Below are positions 52,954-64,000 of a DNA stretch of 64,000 bases, in pieces. Each line of letters opens with the position of its first letter. Within the stretch, counting starts at the first letter, position 1. The DNA is from Streptomyces sp. NBC_00670 (GTDB lineage Bacteria; Actinomycetota; Actinomycetes; Streptomycetales; Streptomycetaceae). The stretch covers positions 3,237,501 to 3,301,500 of the forward strand of contig NZ_CP109017.1 in assembly GCF_036226765.1 (NCBI RefSeq), given 5' to 3'. Made by a program: the position numbers and the translations under genes. The notes beneath the pieces were generated by a model, which ran no database searches, was not told the origin of the DNA, and saw only the letters and a program-made list of their open reading frames with translations.

Positions 52954-53026
52954 GGGCGGTCCAGGGGCTGGGAGTAGCGCGACGGACGGGTCCGGGCGGG
53001 GAGGCGTCCATCGCGATGTACTGACG

Positions 53027-53044
53027 GGTCCAGGGTAGTGGACC
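53027..53044. promoter_or_regulatory. 18-base palindrome upstream of the EamA gene
   Basis: GGTCCA-GGGTAG-TGGACC, perfect six-base arms, 74 bases before the transporter start. On the minus strand its centre contains CTACCC, which could overlap a -10 box. Confidence 0.4.
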
Positions 53045-53090
53045 GGGTCAGGTGTGTGTAGTGGTGATGGGGCTGTCACGGAGTGCCTGC

Positions 53091-57490
<4,400 letters not shown>

Positions 57491-57526
57491 CCACCCACGC
57501 GAGGCCGCACGCGGCTTCCGTACGAC

Positions 57527-57565
57527 GGCGAAGGGCGCCCGGTGCACCACCGGGCGCCCTTCGCC
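57527..57565. terminator. Very strong terminator after serC
   Basis: An 18-base-pair perfect stem GGCGAAGGGCGCCCGGTG / CACCGGGCGCCCTTCGCC with a CAC loop, followed by GTTTCGTCCC. Confidence 0.9.
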
Positions 57566-57670
57566 GTTTCGTCCCACCCCCTGCCTCCCGTGCCCGATGC
57601 ATCGGTTCCAACCGATCGGTGGGCCGTGTCGTCTCCAAGGGGCGGCGGAACACATCCGTCCGCCCCACCG

Positions 57671-57700
57671 CACCGGAGAACACCGGAAAACACCGGAGAA
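57671..57700. repeat. Three 10-base tandem repeats before a secreted hydrolase gene
   Basis: CACCGGAGAA, CACCGGAAAA, CACCGGAGAA, then a fourth partial copy CTGGAGACAC. The purine-rich units lie 15-44 bases before the start and overlap the ribosome-binding region. Confidence 0.75.
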
Positions 57701-57714
57701 CTGGAGACACAGGG

Positions 57715-58866
57715 ATGACACGACGGACACGCACGCACACCGGCGCCCGACGCCGCACCGCCGGACCGCTGACCGCCGGGGCACTGACCGCCGCGCTGCT
57801 CCTGACCGCCGGTCTCACCGGCACGGACGGCGCGGCCGCCGCGACCGCGACAACCGGCCCGGCCCCGGTCAGTACGGCAAAGGCGTCGGCGACCGTCACC
57901 GAGACCTATGACCTCGGCGACACGGCCTTCACCGACCCCACCTCCGGCACGGTCAGCGAGGTCCGCGCGGTCGTGCACCGCCCGAGGCACGTGCACGGCC
58001 GGCTCCCGCTGGTCGTGGTCTCCCACGGCTCCTGGTACGCGTGCACCGACGAGGACGCCACCGCCTGGCCCTGCGACCGGGGCCGGCCCCACCCCGGCTA
58101 CCGGGGCTACGACTACCTCGGCGAGGCCCTGGCCGCGCGCGGCTTCGTGGTCGTCTCGATCAGCGTGGACGGCATCAACATGACCTCCTTCGACTACGGG
58201 GACCGCGCCCGGCTCGTCAACGAACACCTGCGCCTGTGGAAGCGGCTCGCCGACGGCGACGGCGCCCTCGCCGGACGCCTGCCCGCGCTGCGCGGCCACG
58301 TCGACATGCAGCGCGTCGGAACCGTCGGGCACTCCCGCGGCGGCAAGGGCGTGATGTGGCAGGCCTCGGACAAGCACCGGGACGAGATGCCCGACGGGGT
58401 CCGCGTGGGCGCCGTGCTCGCCCTGGCCCCCGTCAAGTTCGACGACCCGGAGGGCGACAACAGCGACACCCTCGTCACCCGCACACCCGTCGCCGTGATG
58501 ACCACCAGCTGCGACGGCGCCGTGCACGAACATGGCCAGGAGTACCTGGACGACGTCGTGGGGCGCACCCGGGAGCCCGCCTACTCGGTCTCGGTGCTGC
58601 ACGGCAACCACAACTACTTCAACACGCGGTGGACGCCGCCCGCCCCGCTGGGCGAGGACGACAGCACCTGCCCCGCGCAGGAACTCGCCCCCGCGCCCCA
58701 GCAGAACGCGCTGACCGCCTACGCCACCGCGTTCTTCGGCAAGCACCTCAAGGGCGACGACTCGGGCACGGCGGTACTGACGGGCGAGCGCCCGCTGCCG
58801 GGCGTGACGTCGACGACCCGGGTGGTGCGCCCGACGCCCGCGCACGCGCACGCGCACGCGCGCTGA
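57715..58866 (+). CDS. Secreted alpha/beta hydrolase (chlorophyllase/PET-hydrolase-like)
   Basis: 383 residues. Basic n-region (MTRRTRTHTGARRRTAGPL) and an Ala/Leu-rich core ending DGAAAA make a Sec or Tat-like signal peptide. The nucleophile elbow is VGTVGHSRGGKGVMWQAS; VVVSHGSWYACTDEDATAWP has the oxyanion loop, and HGNHNYFN near the end supplies the catalytic histidine. Four cysteines suggest disulfides. This is the dienelactone-hydrolase/cutinase-like superfamily of exported lipases and esterases. Unlike the hydrolase at 34.3 kb, its serine is intact. The substrate is unknown. Confidence 0.85.
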   Translation: MTRRTRTHTGARRRTAGPLTAGALTAALLLTAGLTGTDGAAAATATTGPAPVSTAKASATVTETYDLGDTAFTDPTSGTVSEVRAVVHRPRHVHGRLPLVVVSHGSWYACTDEDATAWPCDRGRPHPGYRGYDYLGEALAARGFVVVSISVDGINMTSFDYGDRARLVNEHLRLWKRLADGDGALAGRLPALRGHVDMQRVGTVGHSRGGKGVMWQASDKHRDEMPDGVRVGAVLALAPVKFDDPEGDNSDTLVTRTPVAVMTTSCDGAVHEHGQEYLDDVVGRTREPAYSVSVLHGNHNYFNTRWTPPAPLGEDDSTCPAQELAPAPQQNALTAYATAFFGKHLKGDDSGTAVLTGERPLPGVTSTTRVVRPTPAHAHAHAR

Positions 58867-58889
58867 GCGGTGGCCGGTTGAGCCGGGGG

Positions 58890-59732
58890 CTACCGCGCCC
58901 ACAGCCGGTCGAGCGCCGCCCGGCTCTCGTCGTCCGCCCCGCGGCAGATCATCACCCGCTGGTCCGGGTCCTGGAGCGGCGTGAGCACCTCGAAGCGGAC
59001 GTCGATCTCACCGGCGTCGGGATGCCGTATCGCCTTGCTGCCGCGGCCGCCCGCCCGCACGCTCCGCTCGGCCCACAGGCGCGGGAACTCCTCGACGCGC
59101 GCGCTGAACTCCGCGATGTGCTCGTTCAGCGCCCGGTCGTCGGGATGCGCGGCCCACGCGGCGCGCAGATGGGCGACGCCCTCCCGTACGACGCGCTCGC
59201 GGTCGACGTAGAACTCGCGCATGTACGGATGCAGCAGGCACAGCCACATGGAGTTGCGCTGCGCGGGCGGCAGGGTGCCAAAGTCCAGGAGGAGCCTGGC
59301 CATGTGGTCGTTCCAGGCCAGGATGTCGTAGCGGTGGTTGAGCAGCATGGCCGGCAGCGGCGAGAGGTCCTCGACGAGGCGGGCGAGCTGGGGCGCGGCC
59401 GTGGTGGCGGGCTTGTCGGTGGTGCGGGGGCGTTGCTGGGCGAGGTCGAAGAGGTAGGCGCGTTCGTGCGGGGACAGCCGCAGGGCGCCGGCCAGTGCCT
59501 CCACGACGTCCGCCGAGGGGCGCAGGCCGCGGGCCTGCTCCAGCCGTACGACGTAGTCGATGCTGACCCCGGCCAGCTCGGCGACCTCCTCCCGGCGCAG
59601 CCCCGGGGTACGCCGGGACCGCCGGCGCGCGGGCAGGCCGAAGTCCTCGGGGTCCAGGCTCTCGCGCCGGGTCCGCAGGAACGCCGCCAGCTCCTGTGTC
59701 GTGTCCACGGCGGTGAGGGTGGTCGTGGTCAT
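58890..59732 (-). CDS. MmyB-like XRE-family regulator
   Basis: 280 residues from MTTTTLTAVDTTQELA. Residues 15-75 hold the helix-turn-helix (GLRREEVAELAGVSIDYVVRLEQARG). The rest is the MmyB ligand-binding PAS-like domain: AYLFDLAQQRP, AMLLNHRYDILAWNDHMARLL, MWLCLLHPYMREFYVDRE. It is divergent from an aldo-keto reductase that it probably controls; fatty acids are known ligands of MmyB. The shared region carries G-rich repeats. Confidence 0.88.
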   Translation of the reverse strand: MTTTTLTAVDTTQELAAFLRTRRESLDPEDFGLPARRRSRRTPGLRREEVAELAGVSIDYVVRLEQARGLRPSADVVEALAGALRLSPHERAYLFDLAQQRPRTTDKPATTAAPQLARLVEDLSPLPAMLLNHRYDILAWNDHMARLLLDFGTLPPAQRNSMWLCLLHPYMREFYVDRERVVREGVAHLRAAWAAHPDDRALNEHIAEFSARVEEFPRLWAERSVRAGGRGSKAIRHPDAGEIDVRFEVLTPLQDPDQRVMICRGADDESRAALDRLWAR

Positions 59733-59748
59733 GTGTGCTGCAACAGCC

Positions 59749-59804
59749 GGGGCGGGGGCGGTGTTCCGGGGCGGGGGCGGTGTTCCGGGGTGGGGCGGTG
59801 TTAC
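59749..59804. repeat. G-rich 19-base tandem repeats in divergent promoter region
   Basis: GGGGCGGGGGCGGTGTTCC is present twice without a gap (59749-59767, 59768-59786), then a third degenerate copy to 59804. The G4/G5 runs could form a G-quadruplex on the + strand. Confidence 0.8.
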
Positions 59805-59908
59805 AGGGTGGGACCGGTCCTCCCAGGAACGTCCTTCCCTTACCCCCTGCTCACGGCCGTCACAGGCTTGCGGACGGCAACGGATCGCAAGCACATGAGG
59901 AGCCCCCT

Positions 59909-60973
59909 ATGTCACTCACCCTCGACACCTACCGGCTGCTGGGCCGCTCCGGCCTGCGGGTCTCCCCGCTGGCGCTGGGCGCGGCGACCTTCGGCACCGA
60001 GAGCGGCTGGGGCTCGGAGCGGGCGGAGTCGCGCAAGGTGTTCGACCTCTACGTCGAGCGCGGCGGCAACTTCATCGACACCGCCGACACCTACTCCGCG
60101 GGCAGTTCGGAGCGTCTGCTGGCCGAGTTCACGCGGCAGAACCGCGACAGCCTGGTGCTGGCGACGAAGTACACCACGCTGAGCCGGCCCGGCGACCCGA
60201 ACTCCTCGGGCAGCCACCGCAAGAACCTGTTCTCCTCGGTGGAGGGCAGCCTGCGGCGGCTGGGCACGGACTACCTCGACGTCCTCTACCTGCACGTCTG
60301 GGACTTCACCACCCCGGTGGAGGAGATCCTGCGCGGCATGGACGACCTGGTCCGGCAGGGCAAGGTCCTCTACGTGGCGATCTCCAACTCCCCGGCCTGG
60401 CAGATCGCGCGCATGCAGACGATGGCCGACCTGCGGGGCTGGTCACCGCTGGTCGCGCTGCAACTGGAGTACAGCCTGATCGAGCGCACCGGGGAGCGCG
60501 AACTCATCCCCATGGCCCGGGAGATGGGGCTCGGCGTGCTCCCGTACTCGCCGCTGGCCGGCGGGGTGCTCACCGGCAAGTACACGCGCGACGACCTGAC
60601 CCCGGCGAACATCGACCCGGCCGACGGCACCCGCAAGAGCTTCAACGTCGCGCTCGGCACGGTCACCGAGCGCAACCTCGCGATCGCGGACGTCGTGCAG
60701 GAGGTCGCGACGGAACTGGGCCACAGCCCCGCCCAGGTCGCCCTGGCCTGGACCCTGCGCACCCCGGGCATCACGGCCCCGCTCCTCGGCGCGCGTACCC
60801 CCGCGCAACTGGAGGACAACCTGGGCGCACTGGACGTCGACCTCACCGACGCCCAGCTCACCCGCCTGAACGAGGCGAGCGCGATCGACCTGGGCATCCC
60901 GCACTCGCTCCTGGCGAGCGACCACATCCGCAACGTGATGCGGGGCGACCTGAAGTTCGAGACACGCGGCTGA
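59909..60973 (+). CDS. Aldo-keto reductase
   Basis: 354 residues from MSLTLDTYRLLGRSG, with AGGAG six bases before the ATG. The AKR tetrad is visible: D in FIDTADTYSAG (with the Y), K in VLATKYTTLS, H in VLYLHVWDF. The C-terminal NADPH-binding region has GHSPAQVALAWTLRTPGITAPLLGAR in parts. It reduces aldehydes or ketones with NADPH. Its divergent MmyB-type regulator suggests induction by a small molecule. Convergent with the phosphatase-like gene, 11 bases between stops. Confidence 0.9.
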   Translation: MSLTLDTYRLLGRSGLRVSPLALGAATFGTESGWGSERAESRKVFDLYVERGGNFIDTADTYSAGSSERLLAEFTRQNRDSLVLATKYTTLSRPGDPNSSGSHRKNLFSSVEGSLRRLGTDYLDVLYLHVWDFTTPVEEILRGMDDLVRQGKVLYVAISNSPAWQIARMQTMADLRGWSPLVALQLEYSLIERTGERELIPMAREMGLGVLPYSPLAGGVLTGKYTRDDLTPANIDPADGTRKSFNVALGTVTERNLAIADVVQEVATELGHSPAQVALAWTLRTPGITAPLLGARTPAQLEDNLGALDVDLTDAQLTRLNEASAIDLGIPHSLLASDHIRNVMRGDLKFETRG

Positions 60974-60984
60974 GGGGGCCGGTG

Positions 60985-61794
60985 TCATCCGGGGGTCGGT
61001 ACGGCCGCCATCGCCAGCAGCGCCCCATGGGTCTCCTCGTCGGCGGCGACCAGGAGCCCGCGGCCGCCGGCCTCGCCGACCGGGGTGCCGTCGATACCGG
61101 TGACGACGCAGCCGGCGGCCCGGCACAGTGCGATGCCGGCGGCGAAGTGGACGCTGCCGGTGAGGTCGCCGCCGTCGGTGACGTACGCGGCGCGTTTACC
61201 GGCGGCGACCCAGGCGAGGGCGAGCGTCGTGGAGACGACGCGCGGCCGGAAACGGGCGCCGAAGTCGGGGTGGGCAAGCAGGTCCACGGCCCGGAAACCC
61301 GGCGCGCCGGGAAAGGGCGGGTCGAGGTTGACGTCCACGAGGGCGGTGGACGGCGTCGGTGTCAGGGCCGCCTCGTCGCCCCCGTCGCGCCGCACCCGGG
61401 CGGTGGTGCCGTCGGTGAAGAAGACCTCACCGCTGAACGGATCGGCCACCGCGGCGGCTCCGTCGCGCAGGGCGACGTTGACGGCGACGAGCATGTTGCC
61501 GACGGCGTAGTTCAGCGTGCCGCACAGCGGGTCCACGAGCCACTGCCGCACGGCACCGGCGGCGCCCCGCCGCCCGCCCTCCTCGCCGAGCACCGCGTCC
61601 TCGGGCCGCGCGGCCCGCAGCACACCGAGGATCGCCTCCTCCGCCGCCACGTCGGCGGCGGTGGCGAAGTCCCCGGCACCCTTGTCGATCCGGTCGAGCC
61701 GCCGCCCGTACATACGCCGCACGACGTGGGCCCCGGCGCGTGCCGCGGCTATGGCGACGGCGGCGTCATCGGCCTCCGCGGATGAGTCGATCAT
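60985..61794 (-). CDS. Inositol-monophosphatase-like protein lacking metal-binding aspartates
   Basis: 269 residues from MIDSSAEADDAAVA. The fold is recognisable by GDFATAADVAAEEAI, LGEEGG, and GVVTG-like C-terminal glycines. The metal-binding motif, normally DPxDGTxNF, reads DPLCGTLNY, with Asp replaced by Cys (TGC). The second motif, normally WDxAAG, reads HFAAG, losing the other aspartate. E in LGEEGG and D in VDP remain. Phosphatase activity by the two-metal mechanism is therefore doubtful; a binding or modified role is possible. I believe similar variants exist in other streptomycetes. Confidence 0.8.
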   Translation of the reverse strand: MIDSSAEADDAAVAIAAARAGAHVVRRMYGRRLDRIDKGAGDFATAADVAAEEAILGVLRAARPEDAVLGEEGGRRGAAGAVRQWLVDPLCGTLNYAVGNMLVAVNVALRDGAAAVADPFSGEVFFTDGTTARVRRDGGDEAALTPTPSTALVDVNLDPPFPGAPGFRAVDLLAHPDFGARFRPRVVSTTLALAWVAAGKRAAYVTDGGDLTGSVHFAAGIALCRAAGCVVTGIDGTPVGEAGGRGLLVAADEETHGALLAMAAVPTPG

Positions 61795-61822
61795 GCCGCG
61801 CAGCGTACCGAGCCGAAGCCGC

Positions 61823-61999
61823 TCAGAACTGCCCCAGAAACGCCCGCCAGCTCTCACGCGAGACGGCGAGCAGGGGGCCGTCCTCGCGCTTGCTGTCGCG
61901 AACGGCGCGACCACCGGTGGTTGTGCCGGCCACTTCCACGCAGTTTCCCTGCTGCCCGGAGTACGACGACTTCTGGAAGGGGCCCACAACCTCGGTCAC
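61823..61999 (-). CDS. DUF397 small protein
   Basis: 58 residues from a GTG with AAGGAAGG six bases upstream; the frame starts two bases after the stop of the regulator. The family signature is FQKSSYSGQQGNCVEVA, then VRDSKREDGPLLAVSRESW. DUF397 proteins accompany DUF5753-type XRE regulators in many copies per streptomycete genome (the WhiJ-type units). They appear to act with the regulator, perhaps as an antagonist. Confidence 0.88.
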   Translation of the reverse strand: MTEVVGPFQKSSYSGQQGNCVEVAGTTTGGRAVRDSKREDGPLLAVSRESWRAFLGQF

Positions 62000-62001
62000 G
62001 A

Positions 62002-62865
62002 TCAACCTTCCTTCATGCTCCGCAGTACGCCCCGGATGAGACTCGCGCTCGCCTCCGGCGCCAATGCCTCCGATCGTAGTTGGTCGAACATGTTGGCGTA
62101 AGCGGTCAGGTCCTCCGGAGACTCCAGGACCGAAGTGCCCCGCAGGTTCTCCAAGGACACGGCTTCGACCACGGGCTCGGCATCGAAGCTGAAGGAGGAG
62201 AACGCGGAGGTCGTGGCGGCCAGGGCACCTGCGCTGAAGGGCAGCACCTGCACGGTGACGTTCTTCCTCTTGGCCTTTTCGAGGATCGCGGTGAGCTGCT
62301 CCCGGTGGATCTTGGCCGTCACCAGCGGGTGTGCGACGACCGCCTCCCACAGGACGACGGAGAACGAGGCGCCACCTCCGTCGATCTTCGTCTGTCGCCC
62401 CTCACGGACCCTCACCAGTTGCTCGACCACCTCGGGAGCGACGTAATCAGGACCGGCCGCGATCACCGCCTCCGCGTAGGCCGGGGTCTGCAGAAGCCCG
62501 GGGACCAACACCGGCTGCCACTCGCGGATGTACGTCGCGTCGTCCTCCAGGGCGATGTGATCGACGTAGTCCGGGCGCAGGTGGGCCGCGTGCTCCAGCC
62601 ACCAGCCGCGGTTCTTGGAGTGCTTGGCCAGTTCCTCCAGCTTGGCGCGTACGTCCGGGTCCTTCACGCCGTACGCGTCCAACAGCAGCCGTACCTCGAT
62701 GACGCGCGCGGTGACGTGCCCGCTCTCGACGCGGCTGACCCTCGCCTGACTCGCCGCGATGATCTCCGCGGCCTGCGGCTGGTCGAGTCCGGCCGCCTGG
62801 CGGTACTGCCTGAGCGCCGTCCCAAGTCGTCTGCTGCGTACGGTCGGTCGTCCACCTGCGGGCAT
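62002..62865 (-). CDS. XRE regulator with DUF5753 domain (WhiJ type)
   Basis: 287 residues, GAGGGGAG five or six bases before the ATG. Helix-turn-helix: LGTALRQYRQAAGLDQPQAAE, SQARVSRVESGHVTARVIEV. From about residue 90 the DUF5753 domain: ATYIREWQPVLVPGLLQTPAYAEAVI in parts, RVREGRQTKID, and SENLRG-like YLENLRGTSVLESP. It forms a unit with the DUF397 gene and, divergently, an ATPase gene, as in whiJ loci that influence sporulation. The divergent spacer is 138 bases. Confidence 0.88.
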   Translation of the reverse strand: MPAGGRPTVRSRRLGTALRQYRQAAGLDQPQAAEIIAASQARVSRVESGHVTARVIEVRLLLDAYGVKDPDVRAKLEELAKHSKNRGWWLEHAAHLRPDYVDHIALEDDATYIREWQPVLVPGLLQTPAYAEAVIAAGPDYVAPEVVEQLVRVREGRQTKIDGGGASFSVVLWEAVVAHPLVTAKIHREQLTAILEKAKRKNVTVQVLPFSAGALAATTSAFSSFSFDAEPVVEAVSLENLRGTSVLESPEDLTAYANMFDQLRSEALAPEASASLIRGVLRSMKEG

Positions 62866-62966
62866 GAGTTCTCCCCTCTTCGGGCGCCACCATGCCACAC
62901 GGACGGCCCGATCTGACGGCCTGTCACCCGATCGAGTGGACGAGTGCATGTATTCAGTTGAGTGAG

Positions 62967-62996
62967 TTGTCGACACGCCGAATTCGGCCCTAACTT
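62967..62996 (+). promoter_or_regulatory. Promoter of leaderless ATPase gene
   Basis: TTGTCG, an 18-base spacer and TAACTT, then seven bases to the ATG at 63004. No Shine-Dalgarno. Confidence 0.55.
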
Positions 62997-63003
62997 CGCC
63001 TCC

Positions 63004-63426
63004 ATGCCCGCAACCGAAACATTCCGCATCCCCAAGCACAAAAGGCACGTCCCGGTCGCCCGGCAGCGCGTGCGGAAGGTGCTCGCGGACTGGGGAGTGA
63101 CGGACGAACTCGCCGACACCATCACCCTGTTGGCGAACGAACTCGTCACCAACGCGGTGGCCCACTGCCGCGTCTCCAGCGCCCAGATCGCCGTCACCCT
63201 CACCCTGGGCGAACCCGAACTGATCCTGGAGGTACGGGACCCCGACCGGGACCGCCTCCCCGAGCCGCGCGACTCCGCCCCGGACGAGGAGGGCGGACGT
63301 GGCCTCGCCCTCGTCGCGGCGCTGGCCGACACCTGGGGGTGCCGGCCGGAGCCGTACGCGAAGTGCGTCTGGGCCCGCCTCACGGTGACCGCACCGGAGG
63401 GGACCCGTGTTCCGGCAACTCCGTGA
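63004..63426 (+). CDS. RsbW-like ATP-binding protein of the whiJ-type unit
   Basis: 140 residues from MPATETFRIPKHKRHV. N box DTITLLANELVTNAVAHC; G1/G2 boxes VRDPDRDRLPEPRDSAPDEEGGRGLALVAALADTWG in parts with GGRGL intact. The kinase/anti-sigma fold with no partner gene nearby except the divergent WhiJ-type regulator, the usual arrangement for these triads. It overlaps the next, damaged frame by 20 bases. Confidence 0.85.
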   Translation: MPATETFRIPKHKRHVPVARQRVRKVLADWGVTDELADTITLLANELVTNAVAHCRVSSAQIAVTLTLGEPELILEVRDPDRDRLPEPRDSAPDEEGGRGLALVAALADTWGCRPEPYAKCVWARLTVTAPEGTRVPATP

Positions 63427-63698
63427 CGCCGCCGCCCGCCTGCTCGGCCACGCCCCACCGTTGACCGACCTCGACCTGGCCCGCGAGGTCCGCCGGCCGG
63501 ACCCGTACGTCTGGCGGCTCCCGAGCCCGTACGACGCCCGCCGGCACCGCTGGTCCAGACGATCCCGTGCGGCCGGTGGCCACCTGTCCTTCCCCTGCGA
63601 CGAGCCCTGCTGGCGCACCCCGGACGCCGCCAAGCCGCTCCCCCTGCCACACGGACGACATCGAGGACGTGGCCCGGCCTTACGTCCTCAAGCGTTGA
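63407..63698 (+). pseudogene. Degenerate small gene, frameshifted
   Basis: From the GTG at 63407 the frame begins well (MFRQLRDAAARLLGHAPPL, then REVRRPDPYVWRLPSPYDA) but turns into Arg/Pro-rich noise from about residue 52. A different frame, one step away, ends with HTDDIEDVARPYVLKR and TGA at 63696-63698, in real coding style. One small indel near 63550-63650 would join them. It resembles the short unknown proteins often found behind RsbW-like ATPase genes. Low confidence that this is one broken gene and not two remnants. Confidence 0.4.
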
Positions 63699-63882
63699 CG
63701 CCTCGGCGACCTCGGCCGCCCCCTGTCGCCCAACTCGCCGGCTACACCCAGTCCGGTGACCGGTTCCGTTTGGACTCTGTCCGACGATCAGCACTGGGGG
63801 ACGTGCTTCCTCCTGACGCGGGTATCCGTTTCACGCAGCAGCCACCGCGGAGACCGAGATCCGCTGAGATGAGGGGTACCGC

Positions 63883-64000
63883 ATGTCTGCATCTCTTGTA
63901 GAAACCGTCGATATCCAAGCTCCCGTCGAAGTCGCATGGGCGCTTTGGAGCGATGTAACTCAATGGCCGTCCTTCTTGAGCCACGTACGCCAGGTGGAAA
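63883..64000 (+). CDS. SRPBCC / polyketide cyclase-like protein, 3' end beyond the window
   Basis: Starts at ATG with GAGGGG six bases upstream. The 39 visible residues (MSASLVETVDIQAPVEVAWA, then LWSDVTQWPSFLSHVRQVE) match the beginning of the SRPBCC (START/Bet v1) fold, as in polyketide cyclases. Codons such as CTT, GTA, GAA, CAA, ACT and TGT-type choices make it clearly less GC-rich than the rest of the window, suggesting acquisition, for instance as part of a biosynthetic cluster outside the window. Confidence 0.7.
   Translation, partial: MSASLVETVDIQAPVEVAWALWSDVTQWPSFLSHVRQVE

Overview
The window is chromosomal DNA of a streptomycete. It is very GC-rich, third codon positions are almost all G or C, TTA codons are rare, ATGA/GTGA stop-start overlaps are frequent, and many genes carry a -10 box exactly six or seven bases before the start codon with no Shine-Dalgarno (leaderless pattern). 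The order afsR, afsS, small secreted protein, afsK, kbpA-like gene, tetR, and further right purU, SCO4402-family gene, dmdR1, SIS protein, citrate synthase, pdxH, a CoA-ligase operon and serC, is as I remember the S. coelicolor region around SCO4426 down to SCO4366, read in reverse. The synteny is from memory and was not checked by alignment.

Left part (1-12.4 kb): the global secondary-metabolism switch AfsR (left end cut off), AfsS, the kinase AfsK and its probable binding protein KbpA, then a TetR regulator, a lipoprotein, a PdxH-like flavoprotein, a GNAT enzyme and a flavin monooxygenase. At 12.4-15.6 kb lies a small block that looks acquired: an 80-residue GntR regulator, two tiny coupled genes, a methyltransferase, a PF07173-like protein with a CxxCH tail, a Cys-rich mini-protein and an XRE regulator. 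Two of its genes carry a TTA codon. At 15.6-20 kb are a sigma factor with a zinc-binding anti-sigma factor, a STAS protein, an EF-hand protein and an RsbW-like ATPase.

Middle part (20-40 kb): an AraC/DJ-1 regulator divergent from an MFS exporter, purU, an orphan substrate-binding lipoprotein, a membrane protein with EGATQYIPPV repeats, an NsdA-like regulator, a Prim-Pol-like protein, an ABC exporter, a PAS/GAF sensor, a hydrolase that lacks its catalytic serine, the iron regulator DmdR1 and a SIS protein. A compact transcription unit at 37.66-37.91 kb encodes only a 13-residue peptide in a structured RNA. pdxH and citrate synthase follow.

Right part (40-64 kb): an eight-gene leftward operon for acyl-CoA catabolism (TIGR03084 protein, AtuA-like protein, carboxyltransferase, biotin carboxylase, acyl-CoA dehydrogenase, CoA ligase, enoyl-CoA hydratase, TetR). 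Next come another TetR, a small protein ending in a RHIM/BASS-like amyloid motif, an EamA transporter, a large FAD/FeS oxidoreductase, serC, a secreted hydrolase, an XRE/aldo-keto reductase pair, an inositol-monophosphatase-like protein without two metal ligands, and a WhiJ-type triad (DUF397, DUF5753 regulator, ATPase). At the right edge a SRPBCC/polyketide-cyclase-like gene begins with visibly different codon use. I saw no tRNA, rRNA, CRISPR array or transposase.
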